A stretch of DNA of 64,000 bases from Porodaedalea pini (GCA_002794775.1 NBAY01000015.1:62001-126000), one strand, 5' to 3'; shown: positions 36,076 to 47,814, counted from the first letter of the stretch. Numbers and translations are program-made. The notes: a model not told the origin generated them from the sequence alone.

Positions 36076-37410
36076 TCAAGATCCCTCGGCTGCCTCTTGC
36101 TCTCTGATCTCGCGTTCGAGCCGCTCCCGCTCCGCTTGCCGCAGCCGCATGAGCGTGAGGGACTCATAGTCTAAGCCCGTGACGGCAGGCGTAGACTTCT
36201 GAGGTGGAGGAGAGTCTGGTGCAGGTGGCTAAGACAGACAGTTAGTCGAAAGCTTTTATAAATTCTGTTGGAAACCGTACGAAAGATTCCGGGAAGGATG
36301 AGAATGAAGACAAGCCGTTGATTCTTGATGTGTTTGCGAATAAGGACGCGGATTGTCGCGTCGTCAGTGGCGCGCTCTCCTCCTTCATCTCGCCCGATTT
36401 TAGTCTCGACTTCGGGGCATCCAGTTTCCCCTGCTTTTTCAACCACCCGAGTATTGGCGGCTCTCTCCCCTCAGCCCATCCGACCTCCACACCTTTCAGC
36501 CCGCGCTCTTCTCTCCCACTGGCACATACTGCAGCGAATGCGTCGCCAATTTGACGGAATGGAACGACTGCGACGCCCGTCTTTGGTGGCTTCGTAGGCG
36601 CCTTTTTGGGCGGCTTGAGTGAGAGGACGATTGACGCGGAGTCGATGGACCCGAACTGGCTGAGAAGAGCAGTGAGTGCGTCGGGTGTGGTGAGCGTAGG
36701 ATGTGAGGAGAGTGCATATTTAAGCTTGATTGTTGTGTCGAGGTGCCCTGAGGGATCATTGTGAGCAAGTGCAGTCGAGCGTAAATGATGAAGACATGCC
36801 TTGCGGCGGCACCTCATCCTCGTCTTCCGTAGCAGCATCGGCTTTGGCATCCGTCTCTGCCTGCTTCTTCATTGCCTCTGCCCTCTCTTCACGCATCTTC
36901 CTCCCTTGCTCCATAATCCGCTCATTCTCCTGCGCCCGTGCCTCATTCGCCTTGTCGGTCTTCTGCCGCTTGAACGCGGCGCGTTCACGCTCCTCGAGCT
37001 CGCTCTGCAAGTCCTTGCGCTTTTTGTCAAAATTCGAAAACCGTGCCTTGCGTGCTTCCTTCGCGCGAACGGACGAGGTGAGCGCGAGTCGCCGGAGCGG
37101 GTCAAGCAAGAGTTCGTATGCTTGGTTGAGCTCGTGAAACTTCTGTGCTGGGCGTGATTGGTGCGGTTAAGCTCAGTCGATTTTTTATAATGGATATGGG
37201 GAATAGACTAACCTGCGTCAGGATTATTTGGATTCTGGACAGGACTTGTCAGTTGGGAAGGTTGGAGGTTGAAGCAAACGGCGAGGAACGTACCCTGTCA
37301 GGATGAACTTTGAGCGACAACTTTCTGTAGGCAGACTTTATTTCTTGGTCTGTCGCCTCCACGCCCAGACTGAGCAGTTCATATGGATTTAGTTCTTCGT
37401 TTGTCGCCAT
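36076..37410 (-). CDS. DNAJC17/Cwf23-like J-domain and RRM protein
   Basis: A J-domain cochaperone of the spliceosome-associated type. It starts MATNEELNPYELL at 37,410; exon 1 ends at the HPD motif (His36-Pro37-Asp38). The next exon gives NPNNPDAA and the following one QKFHELNQAYELLLDPLRR, completing the J domain. A long charged helix (ARFSNFDKKRKDLQSELEER) follows, then an RRM-like domain (HLDTTIKLKYALSSHPTLTT...GVAVVPFRQIGDAFAAV). The C-terminus is MRLRQAERERLEREIREQEA. This order (J domain, charged linker, RRM) is diagnostic of DNAJC17; fission yeast Cwf23 is the related splicing factor. The gene appears intact. Confidence 0.92.
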
Positions 37411-39086
37411 GATGGGCAACGTGAGCTTAGAATGCAGAGACGCGGCGAATATGAAACTGCCTTATGTGCTGATTAGAAAGACAAGTGATTATGTAAGACG
37501 CTTTTCTCATTTCTAAAAATTCTATGTTTTTTGCGTCCCACACGGCCTCTGTACTTACTCGCTCGATACCACGGAGACTAACTTGTTTCGGGCGTCATTC
37601 AACTTCCATAACCTTCATCGCAATGTCAAAACTCTCGCGTGCTCCTTGAGATTCTGTACAAGCCGGGTGTAAAGCACATTCTGTGCCTTGAAAGGGCGAG
37701 ATTCAAACTGCGGCGCTATCTGGTGTGAATACTCGTATCTACATGACTTTCCTGTTTATAGAGCTTTCCATCTTCGGTTTGTCAAGCTGGGTGGCCTTGA
37801 TCAAGTCTGCGCACCGGATTTACCAAGACGTCGACGACCTCCCCCGCACACTCGTCGTAAGAGCAATGCAACTGTACAATATAATAGCTAAACCTCTTCC
37901 GGAATACAACTCGTATAGAAAGACAAGATACGGGCTCTAGAAGACAATTGTTCGCAGGGTGACAGGTACTTGTTCATCGAAGCGTAAAACTTGCACCTGG
38001 CGGCCGGTATCTCTTCATGTGCTGTTGGGTATATCGTACATACAAGGGGTTCCGCATGCTTGACCTTGATAACGAGAACCGATGTTTCTAGTCGCTTGAT
38101 TTCTGGGACGAACACAAAAATCAGGAACTGAAACTGTTCGATTTCGACTTCAACATTTGTCGGGATAGCAGCATAACTCTAGCTTTGCTCATGATCAGTC
38201 GGACAAAGAATAGAGGTAAACCTGCGCCTGTGATAAGATAATTGAATCGAACAACTTCCTTTCCAAGGCTTAATGATATCTTTTGCAGTCTCCCAAAGAT
38301 CTTCATGCCGAGGATAGTTTGTCTATCCTCATCTCTCGAATATTTTATCATCGCCTCACAATCGTTACTACCTCCACCCCTATATGGCGGAAGAGGACCT
38401 CGATGAGGATATGCAGAATCTGAAATTGGAACACTACGTGGAAGAATATAGCGGTGCTTTGGTGGCCCTGAAAGATAGAGGGACAGGAGAAGACTCGATC
38501 GAACATTACTGTCCTTTTACGAATTATGTGCACCGGTCAATATGTAATTCGTTTATTCGCTTTTCCTTCCCACCTCTTGTTCTCAAGGTCTGCCGGTTGA
38601 TGGTAAGCATTGTTTCAGTATTAGCATCTGCATCACTTTCGGACTGTGGTCCAGCTTTTCATTGCGGCATTCATATTTTAATCTATTGATTCACTATTTT
38701 ACTCTCGCCTGTTAGTCTCGGAGAATACGACACGCTCTGCGAATTAAACATCCCGCCCGTCGAATGAATACTATTTATCCTTTGTAAGTTACTCATATCT
38801 TACCACAAAAAGTCGAAGAGAACGCAAATGTACAAGGAGCATTCCTCTCGATTGTTAGATTCCACGTCTCAAGGCTAGACGTATACACCCGGACATCCAC
38901 TTCGTCCATTCATGGCCGCGTCGCGCCGAGATGTTTTCAGGTTACAATCTGTCAATATCTCTGTCCAACCTTGACTGCTTTGTACCCATCAGAAGAGCAA
39001 TGAGTCCTTCTAACCCCTTCACAATTAAGCTGTTCTGTTCGTGAGCAAAGCGAGAACAGTACTTGTGCCGCACAGATTACTTGAAC
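37411..39086. other. Intergenic, no gene recognised
   Basis: Small frames such as 37,725-37,940 (+) and 38,384-38,689 (+) lack recognisable domains or a coherent exon chain. The second starts MAEEDLDEDMQNLKLEHYVE and could be a short exon, but I cannot support it. Confidence 0.45.
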
Positions 39087-41559
39087 TTATACAGCCCTGT
39101 AGCTCCCTAGAAGTTTAAAGGTTATATAATGTCCCTTACACGTATGCGAGGGAAACTTACATATCCGTGTTTGCTTGTCAGCACATCCAGTCGCAAACAT
39201 CCCACCAGCTGGACTAAAATCAATTGAGAGGACCGAATTTTTATGGCCCTGCATCATGAGTTGTACATGCGCGGTGCTTTCCTCCAAGAAATATACACCA
39301 TGGTCCTTCGATCCGCTTGCGATCCACTGTCCGTCAGGGCTCATTGCGACACCTAGTACACAGTCGTTATGCCCGGAGAAATTCAGCGTGTTCACGCTGC
39401 CGCGCTCTCCTCGCTCCCGAGCAAGCTCAGCCAAGGCGGCGTTGCCTATAATGGCTCCAGCTGGTGGTCTCGCCACGGGAGGAACAGGTAGTTCACGTGT
39501 CGAGCGAGGACGATCACCTGCACCGAGATTGGGAACGTGCCTTATCGGCTCCATTGCAGGAGGAAGGGGTAGTCGACGAGTCTGGCTAGCGACAAGAGCA
39601 CTAATGTTCCATTGCTTGAACATCTTGTCGAGACCTCCGCTAAAAAGGCTTTTACCGTCCGGCGAAAATGAGACGCAGTGTACGGAGTCGCGATGACTTT
39701 TAAGTCGCTCGACGAGATTTCGGCTCTGCACTTCCCAGATGCGCACAACGGAGTCAATGGATCCGGCGGCGACGAGCTGCCCGTCAGGAGAAATTGCGAC
39801 GCTTGTGATTTCCGCACAGACACCGTGGGCCTCTTTTATCTGGAGGACCTTCTTTATGCCAGTGTCCATGTCCCATATACGCGCAGTGCAGTCCGCAGAT
39901 CCAGACACAATAAGTTTACCATCTTTCGAGAATTCAATGGAGTTTATTTTTTGCTGATGACCTTGAAAAACACGCGTGACGCGTCTCGTAGCTATTTCCC
40001 ATAACTGATAGAAACAATCGCACATCAGAATTGCCTTCAGCTAATGGATTATGTCCAGGTGGCAAAGATACACGCATAAACCCAGACATAGCGGCAAAGA
40101 CTCAACTCACCTTGATCGTATTTCCTACCGCTTCCAACGCCAAGAACTTGCCATCAGGGCTAAAGCAGAGGCTTCGTATGTGCGAGGAACTCCTCGAGTC
40201 CGGGTTCCCGTCGTACAAAATGCTATTTCTCATGTTAACTAGACCGTCCTGTTTTAGAAGACAACCAAACACAAACCCAGTTCTCCGCCCTGTAGTTGTG
40301 TCATATAAACGAACGGTTCTCTTACAACACGTCGCAAGGAACCTGCCATCTGCGGAAAATCGTACGCAGTTTACAGCACTGAAACCGAAGAATCAGCTCA
40401 TCTTAAGTTGTAATAAGACAGCCTACAGACCTCTCATGCTTGAAAACATGTGCGAGGTGCACGTCCAAGACGCGTTTCACTTTCGGGTTGAAAATGGCAA
40501 ACCAGTCGGCACCTTCCCTTTTCATGTCAGGAGGAAGACTTTCTAGGTTCATGTCATCGAGGAAAGAGCCAACCAAAGCGGGACGGAGTGCAGGTAGGTG
40601 CAGGTTCCTACCAGAACGCAGCGAGGGATGTATATAAGTGGAAGCAGGAATAAACCTGATCGAAGATCCTACATTTGCACACGGATCTTCGGATGCTGAG
40701 GACGTGGTGGGCGAAATTAGGATGCGAAAATACACATGTCAAACGAAACAAACCTGCAGGTTCTACTTCGGTACGCCTCGAAGTATTAAGTACCATATCC
40801 TGCGAGTCGTTGTTTTGCGCTTCTGGTCCATGGTGCTCACAATTTGATGCAGGTGGTCCAAGAGTCAACAACTTTTCCAGGATAGATTTTATGTCAGAGC
40901 GTTTTATTGGATTGGGGTTCCAGCAGTCTAGACAGATGTTCCAAAGGTTTTGTGATGCTTCTGAATCACGAGAAGTCCAATACTCAGACCTAGACGGGAG
41001 AGAAGGTAGTTCATGCCTTGTTATAGCCGCTATGACTTGCGAGTCCGAAAGCTGTGCATACGGGCGTTGTCGCGTACGTAACTCCTTGAACTCGTATGTC
41101 AAATCAGTCTTTGTTTTACGATAATCAGGGATATCTCACGAAGACAGTCATACCGCATCAGGAAAAACCTCCCACTCAGAAACCCTTAGAAAGATATTAG
41201 AATTGTAGGAAATTGTAGAATCTTTGGAATGTCATGAGAATGCAGTCCAAAATTTAGAAAACTTGTAGAATTTCATGGAAAATTGTCCAAGTTTTGGAAT
41301 TGAACAGAATTGGCAGCTTGAAATTTAGAATATGGATAGAAAAATGACACATCTCATAGATTCTATGGAATTTTGTAGAATAAAAAACTGATTGTGGAAT
41401 TCATTAGATTCTGCCATGGCTTGACACAGGTGCAGGTACTAGATTGGCTTCTTGGACCTATACTGGGACCCATGAACTATCTGCAGGTTACAGTGTTTTT
41501 CATAAGTCTTGAGACATGCATATGTGAAGATCACAAAATTTGAGCATTTCAGCACCTCA

Positions 41560-42195
41560 AAAACTTGTAAAATCCATATCTCTGTCAATTCTTCACAGAA
41601 TCATTTCAAAAATGTTGCCAAATTTATTTTTCAACAGCTTCTAAATGTTTGTGAGCATAGTAGACAGAAGCTGGAATATTGAGGCTGCAGTAGTGAGAAT
41701 GGGTGTTTTTCTAGAAAAACTCCTTCCCTGATTTTTCCTGAGCTCAATTTTGAAGCCAATGACATGAAACTTGTTGGAGAATGGTCTATATATTATACTG
41801 TTGATGTTATTAGGGATGAACTAGAGTGAATGTCTCCTCTTGTCCTGTTTGACTGTTGTGCTGAAACTCTCAAACTCACCCAAATTTGCTTGACTCAGAC
41901 AGTTGTCAAAAAATGCCTGCATTGTTATAAGCCATCTATAATTTAATATACAATATAGATACCATTCTCCAACAAGTTTCATGTCATTAGCTTCAAAATT
42001 GAGCTCAGGAAAAATCAGGGAAGGAGTTTTTCTAGAAAAACACCCATTCTCACTACTGCAGCCTCAATATTCCACCTTCTATCCTCTAAGCTCACATTAC
42101 TTTTAGAAACCATTGAAACATAAATTTAGCAACTTTTTTGAAGAGTTTTTGTGAAGAATTGAGTGAGATATGATGTATTTTGTATTTGGAGGCAC
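41560..42195. repeat. Long imperfect inverted repeat
   Basis: The arm at about 41,560-41,795 is repeated in reverse complement at about 41,950-42,195, around a loop of roughly 155 bases. The shared core includes CTCCTTCCCTGATTTTTCCT and its complement. It could be a nested MITE-like insertion or a fold-back structure of the host element. Confidence 0.8.
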
Positions 42196-42196
42196 T

Positions 42197-42460
42197 TCAG
42201 ATGCTAAGTCCAATTTCCCACACCTGGATGTGTCGTCCATAGAAGAGGTGTGGGAACTTGATCACATGTATGTTGGTTTTGACGCGACACGCCTTCACAT
42301 CTGCTGCCACTCCAATATGTCTGGTGCCGACGTCCTTACAGAACGTCTGAAAAAACCCTCGATCACATCCACCACAACCATCACACACGAAGTGGTAGCT
42401 TCGCCGGCCGCCTGGTGGGGTGCACTCACTGCTGCAGGCAACATGCCGTCCGACTTCCAA
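42197..42460 (-). pseudogene. Possible KDZ-associated cysteine-cluster scrap
   Basis: The reverse frame has CDGC, CKD and then HVIKFPHLFYGRHIQVWEIG, whose spacing (H-x-I ... Y ... I-G-L) resembles the CxC2 cysteine cluster found with KDZ transposases (HRIxxWNGxYF...LGL). The match is weak and one frame only. It could be a degenerate trace of the parent transposase, or chance. Confidence 0.3.
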
Positions 42461-42541
42461 CTTTCAACTTGCTCATCTTCAAGCCGAAGACCATAAAGTC
42501 TGAACTTCTCTGCACTGAACAAACTGTCCATTCGCAGGCGG

Positions 42542-43780
42542 GTGTCCATCGCCTATGGTTCGCTCTTCCAGTCAGGTGGCGCGGGCGCTGTGGACAACAA
42601 GCGTACGCGTAGGAAATGTGGCGGCTCAACACGCAACGAGTCGGACCGTATCAGCGCTTCTACCAATCAGTTCAAAGTGAATGCTACTTCCTCCTTCGAA
42701 CACATCGCGCCGCTCGAGCAGTCTGCGAACCGCTGGGCCGCGGGCAGCACGTCCAGGTGTGGGGCCTCAATTGAGACAGACTCACCTGAGATTGTGGACA
42801 AGAAAGTCCATTTGCTGCTCAACAAGCCCACTATGGAGAAGTTGGAGTCCATCTCAAACCAGATCATTGCGTGGGCAAACAAGAGTGAGAGTGAGAAGGA
42901 TGGGCGTACGCTCATTCAGCTCATTCGGCTTGTGTTCGAGAAGGCAACGGATGAGGCGGCCTGGAGTGAGATGTATGCTCGCTTGTGCCATAAGATGATG
43001 GAGCAGATCAGTCCGAACGTGCAGGATGATGGTATCCGCAATGCTGAGGGCAACCCAATTACAGGTGATCAACTTTTCCGTAAGTACCTTCTGAATCGCT
43101 GTCAGGAAGACTTCGAGCGCGGCTGGACGCAGAAGGAGTCGATGGCGGCAGCGGCTCTCGTGAAGACGACAGAGGATTAGGCTGTTAAGGATGCCAACGA
43201 AAAGGAAGAAAACAAGGAGGCTGGCGAGAGTGCGCTGTACTCGGATGAATACCACTCTGCTCAGAAGGCCAAGCGTCAAGGTCTCGGACTCGTCAAGTTC
43301 ATCGGTGAGCTCTTCAATCTTCAGATGCTCATGGAACGTATCATGTATGAGTGTATCAAGAAGCTGCTCAGCAACGTCGACAATCCCGATGAGGAAGAGA
43401 TCGAAAGTTTATGTAAACTACTGACAAGTGTTTGTCAGGCGCTCGATACCTCTAAGGCTCGCGGACACATAGATGTCTATTTCAGTCAGATGAAGGAGCT
43501 TGCGAAGAGCAGCAACGTGTCGTCTCGTATGTAGTTCATGTTACAAGTGCGTACGTTCTGTTTCATAGCCTTTCGTTGAGCTGACCTTCTTGGACAGGAT
43601 GTGATTGAATTGCGGGAAAGGAAACGGACTACTTGCAACTTGGTCGCTGCTCCGTCGACAATCGCCCAGATTCATGAGGCTGTACGCGCTCTTGCTTTGT
43701 TACTCAATTTCACTTGTGCTTACCAATATACAGGCCGCGAAAGAGAAGGCACGACAGGAGCAACATAACTTCAGGTTCTT
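42542..43780 (+). pseudogene. Captured fragment of eIF4G (MIF4G domain)
   Basis: Encodes the scaffold domain of translation initiation factor eIF4G: APLEQSANRW, LLNKPTMEKLESISNQI, then GRTLIQLIRLVFEKATDEAA, GNPITGDQLFRKYLLNRCQE, AQKAKRQGLGLVKFIGELF and SLCKLLTSVCQALDTSKARG. In-frame stops interrupt it where Gln is expected: TAG at 43,178 and again at 43,532. An intron remains in place before DVIELRERK (about 43,545-43,597), so the piece came from DNA, not from mRNA. Upstream and downstream parts of eIF4G are missing. Confidence 0.9.
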
Positions 43781-43869
43781 ACTTGCCAACAGAACGGTTC
43801 AACACAAGAATCAAGGAGATGGGTGAGTGTTGAGCACTCACGTCATCGACTTCCCTCTTCGCCGTACAT

Positions 43870-45190
43870 GCCCTCGCCTCTGATTTTACTGTCTTCCTCC
43901 CTGGAACCAACATTGCTTCATACTGGCGTGCTCTCGAAATGGGGAGACCAAGCTTCACGAGGTAGATTTCGTGGAACTCAAGGCCGAGGCTGTGGTGCCT
44001 GCTGTGTGCACGTCTGCAATCGCCGCTCAGGAAAGGGCAACGAAAGAGGAAGGGAGAATTGACGGCACGGTGAAAATTGATATTGGTATGAAGAAAGAGG
44101 TCAACTTTCCGGGTTGGTATACGAACGTGCGTTGATTGTTCTGTAATCCCTCACTTTGTGCTGACAAGTATTATAGGCGCTGACTATGGTCGATATGACA
44201 TGCGTCTTCAGAGGGAGCTCCGAGCTTGAGGAGCCCATAGCAATCCGTCCGACTACAGAACGGCTATGTATCCCTACTACACCAAATGTATCAAGAGCTA
44301 TCGTGATCTACCCCTCGTGGATCAGTGTTGCGCGCTGGGAGTCCAAGAGCCCCGAGCCGTTCCTCCGTACGCGCAAGTTCCTATGACAGGAAGGCCACAC
44401 TGCGCATTTCACGAAGGAGGCCGACACTGAAGTACGGGAAATTCTCAATTTACATCATCGCGTGTACGAGGTGCTGCTTACCGTACTTGTCATCACAGGC
44501 ATCAAGTCGGACAAGGAGAAGTTTGCCGGTGGTCTTTACACGATGACCGGCCGTGGCATCCAAGCTGCGACGTCGCATTGCCTTGGTCAAGACTTCTCAC
44601 GGCCAGAGATGTTCAACGTTGTGGTCTCAGACCTGGATGATCCGCAGGGTACGGGTCCGAACGGTGGCAAATTATTCTGTGGCAGAACACGTGGAGCCTT
44701 AGCACACGCATGGTCGGAATCATGGTTATGATTCGCGGCGACAACCAGGGTCTTGTTCTTCCATCACGTGTCACTCATTGTCCCCTGCGGTATTACCATG
44801 TGCACTAATAAGCAGGAGTTATACGACCGCTGTGAGGAGCTCGCGAAGACGCTCAGGAAAGCGCGAAGGTGGATGTACGGGACGGCTACACTCTTGGCTA
44901 CAAGTTCAACGACTGGAAACAGAAGGCGCGAAAATTCAATTATTCCTTATTTCTCGGTTTTCCTGTGGTCTTACAAATGGCTTTTTGTCCAGGTGTTCCA
45001 CTTTGCCTTGAACTCGGTCCGGTTGATATCCAGAAGAAGCAAACACTTTCTGTGCGACGTGATACGGGCTTGAAGGAGACTGCCATACCTGCATTTCTCA
45101 AGACTATCCAACAGGAGATGTTCGAGCACGCGAAGGCAAGGTACATGTCTTGCCTGCGCGTCGTGACAATGGGACGATGTCGTGCTGACA
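43870..45190 (+). pseudogene. Captured fragment of prolyl-tRNA synthetase
   Basis: Segments of eukaryotic cytosolic ProRS occur in order but in broken frames: KKEVNFPGWYTNV; GSSELEEPIAIRPTTERLC (class II motif 2 region); SKSPEPFLRTRKFL followed by TGA where Trp is expected; [52 protein letters not shown]; and QQEMFEHAKARYMSCLRVVT. Normal ProRS runs over 500 residues; only part is here. Cannot encode a working enzyme. Confidence 0.9.
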
Positions 45191-45429
45191 TTGCTTCATA
45201 CTTGCGTGCTCTCAAAACCGGCGAGACCAAGCTTCACAAGGTAGATTTTGTGGAACTCAAGACCGATGCTGCGGCGCGCCTTACATCGTCGCATGTACAA
45301 AGGGAGCTGCTTGTCGTACCCGTCATCCTGGGCATCAAGTCTGAGAAGAAGTTCGCCGGTGGTCTGTACATGATGACCGTGAAAGGCTTCATTCCGACGA
45401 CCGGCCGTGACATCCTTTTAGTTTAGAAT
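45170..45429 (+). pseudogene. Second, out-of-order prolyl-tRNA synthetase fragment
   Basis: Reads TKLHKVDFVELKTDAA, the ProRS segment already present at about 43,925-44,000, then GIKSEKKFAGGLYMMTVKGF, already present near 44,500. It follows the ProRS C-terminal part, so the captured gene was duplicated or rearranged inside the element. Confidence 0.8.
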
Positions 45430-46537
45430 TTGTTTAAATACACTCAATTGCCACAAAAATCTGTAAGAAAATGATTGAAAAGTTTGGAATGCAGTAAGAA
45501 TGTGAATAAAAATGTGTAGAAAGGTATTGGAAACTAGTCAAATTACTCAAATCTGGAACGATGCTTGGGAATCGTGCGGAATTGGAATACCTCCGAATTG
45601 GCTGGAATTGCTCAAATATTCCAGCTGATTCCAGGGATTCCAGGGATTCCGGCCAGGAGGTTTTTCCTGATGCGAAGGCCCACACGTCGGTTCCTTTTGT
45701 ATGACCTGTTGTCTGTCCAGATAACGCAAGGAGTTCGTATGCCAAATAACGCGATGTCCCTCTTATGCCAGTGCTGATATTTACAAAGCTCCGTGTTGCG
45801 CTGATCATGCGAGCGCATCCGAAGTCACAGAGGAGTGCGTCTCCGGAGTTCGAGACAAGGACATTGTCCTAGAATATGTTAGCAATGAGATATGCTAAGT
45901 TCAGTACGATTTACTGATTTGATGTCTGAATGAACCACGCCTTCTTCATGCAGATATGTGAGGCCTCGAGCGATCCCAGTAACCTGGGTCATTTGTTATC
46001 GTTTTAAATGGAAGCATGGGGACAACGGCCATATACGCACCAGGTGCAATATGTCACATCGCAAATGTGATTTGACATAAGACCATGCTGATCCCCTGTC
46101 CATCCACTCCGAGACGAGCAGTGGGTACCTATACTCGTTGGCGAAAGCATAACCTAGCAACGGAAGAACATTGCCATGATTGAGTTTGGACCAGACGTAA
46201 ATCTCTTTCTCGAAAAGCTGGAGAGAATAATGTGTGATCAGAACATTAAAAGAACGACTCGGACATGAACGGTGCATACGGTTTTAATATCCTCTTTCAA
46301 ATAAAAGCGTAATCGCTTGATAGCCACCTTGACCTTGCCGCGATCTGGGAAACTGCAACGTCCTCTGAAGATATCTCCATAAGCTCCTCCGCCAACGAAA
46401 TTTCTCTCTTTGAAGAAAATACGAGAGGAAAGATCAAGATGCTTCAGCTGAGCGAGTATTTCAGGTAGAATGGCCTCTAGCGGATTTGCCGCCGTCAACT
46501 CGTCGTCCGAGTCCGAATCCGAGTCCGCGAGGTCCAT

Positions 46538-47341
46538 GAACAGAGGTCTGTACGCAGAGAAGAGAAAGAGAATTGAGTTGTGAAGCCGCAGTGCGAAGTG
46601 TTGACAGACTCTGCATTGTACAGGGAGGTTGCTCAGTACTAGTGTCCATCAGGCCATCAAGAGTTAGAGAAGCGCTGTCTCGTGATGTTCTAAGTCCCAG
46701 AAGAGGGTAAAGTCACGTAAGTTGATTCTGACGTCATCATTTACGTCGAGGCCCTTTCGCAGCTCGACGAATACCAATATTAATGTAGTACACAGACTGT
46801 CACTTGCCTCTAGCCTGAGGTGATCAACAACAAATAAATCTCTTTTTCCACATTAACCTTGACGAGCACAGTCTTGTCTGCTCTGACACGTGGATCGCTG
46901 GCTCTGACAGCTCTGAGGGTGTCGGGCTCAAGGACAGAATACATGTATATCTATATAATTACACCAAGGCGCAACGAGGCAAAAGTGTAACACAGCCTGA
47001 CAGCATCATACGTATTTGAGGTAAGAACTCGCTTAAAAAAGGGCGAAAACTGCTGCAATGACGATCAAAGAGCTAACAAGGCTACTGTGGGTCTGTGGTA
47101 GGAATATCTGGGGTAGATTTGTAGGAAGAAGCGATGGACAGTGTCCTTCGCGAACGAGACCGTATGAGAAATGGCAACTTCAAAGGTTCTCAATGACTTA
47201 CTGGTCATTACCATTGGCTATCGACTGAACAGCATAATTATCCAATCCACGCACGAAAACATTGTTGGACAAAGATGGTTCGGTGGTCTGTGGGCCCAGG
47301 TATGTTGCTATAGCGTGGGATGTAACCTAAACACAATTCAG
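46538..47341. other. Intergenic, 5' of kinase-Tup1 copy 1
   Basis: Lies between the start of the interrupted kinase gene and the 3' end of the zinc-cluster gene. No feature recognised. Confidence 0.45.
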
Positions 47342-47814
47342 TCATATCTCGAAATTATTTCTATGACCAGTGGCACGAGGACAAACATCGAATTGACATT
47401 CATAGAAATGTTCTCCTTTGCAGCTAAGGCAGAGTTTCCTTCCCTTAGTCTCAAGGTCTGGGACGCACTGAACGGCAACAAAAATATATCAGCACGATAA
47501 AATTGAGAATGAATTGAACAACGTACCTTCCGCTTGTTTCTTCTGCAGCGACTGCATGGATTGCGGTTCTTGGGCGACAAAATGCGAACTTTCAGAGGAT
47601 CTGATCGAAAGTAGTCAAGGACGCGATGGATGTGAACAATGTCTTCTCCGAGAGCAGAAGCATCGGTGGCATCGAGCGTGCCTTGGCTGGATGTCTTGCG
47701 AAGTGCAGCTCGGAGAGCCTCACTCCTTCCGATGTATTGGAAAGATGACATCATGTCGACAAATGCAAGAGCAGCAGTAGCCGCTTGTGCGTTGGACGAG
47801 AGTTGAGACAGCAT
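47342..47814 (-). CDS. Small zinc-cluster-like protein, paralogue 1
   Basis: Two exons, 47,814-47,527 and 47,467-47,342, give 137 residues. The acceptor was chosen because it places the second exon in phase and completes the cysteine pattern: PCSRCRRNKRK | CVPDLETKGRKLC then CLSCKGEHFYEC. Cysteines fall at 87, 90, 97, 109, 112 and 120, that is CX2CX6CX11CX2CX7C, within the Zn(II)2Cys6 range. The first 80 residues are unrecognised. Unlike normal Zn2Cys6 regulators the cluster is C-terminal and there is no large regulatory domain, so DNA binding is possible but unproven. Same pattern and intron position as the copy at 54,674. Confidence 0.68.

Larger units (their letters stand above)
41156..45672. 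mobile_element. Gene-capturing TIR transposon, 4.5 kb, inserted in a kinase exon
   Basis: Ends carry a perfect 17 bp inverted repeat, CATCAGGAAAAACCTCC at 41,156 and its complement ending at 45,672. The flanks are CG at 41,154-41,155 and 45,673-45,674, a 2 bp duplication of a single CG (paralogue at 52,553-52,554). Both subterminal zones (41,173-41,560 and 45,430-45,655) are AT-rich with repeated GGAAT/TAGAAT words. Inside are a long inverted repeat, a possible KDZ-type scrap, an eIF4G fragment and prolyl-tRNA synthetase fragments. No intact transposase is seen, so it is non-autonomous. The superfamily is not settled; the TIR and TSD do not match Tc1/mariner TA. Confidence 0.88.
39087..46537 (-). 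pseudogene. Kinase-Tup1 WD40 fusion, copy 1, split by a transposon
   Basis: The minus strand runs from MDLADSDSDSDDELTAANPL at 46,537. It has a Gly loop FVGGGAYGDIFRG, KVAIKRLR, SEWMDRGSAW, HSDIKS, CDFGCARM and DVWAF, and is then interrupted at 45,672. Beyond the insertion, at 41,153, it resumes with GMTVF, VIAAITRHELPSLPSR and CLDCWNPNPIKR (end of the kinase domain). Then come LPPDMKREGADWFAIFNPKV (a Tup1-type propeller entry) and WD40 repeats (SVAISPDGQLVAAGSIDSVV, NLVERLKSHRDSVHCVSFSP, GHKNSVLSIDFSPAGGMFAT), ending near RIWSYRAV. Removing 41,156-45,672 and one CG restores DVWAFGMTV exactly. Without the insertion it would match the copy at 50,678. It is probably inactive, although each half could be transcribed. 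Confidence 0.9.

Noticed and set aside
42295..42549. GFFRRS-like text resembling a nuclear receptor zinc finger
   Set aside because: No surrounding cysteine pattern, and nuclear receptors do not occur in fungi; chance match in decayed transposon DNA.
42542..43180. The MIF4G frame as a functional eIF4G gene
   Set aside because: It lacks most of eIF4G, has in-frame stops and lies within defined transposon ends.
47171..47500. Plus-strand frame opposite zinc-cluster paralogue 1
   Set aside because: No recognisable content, and it overlaps the better supported minus-strand gene.
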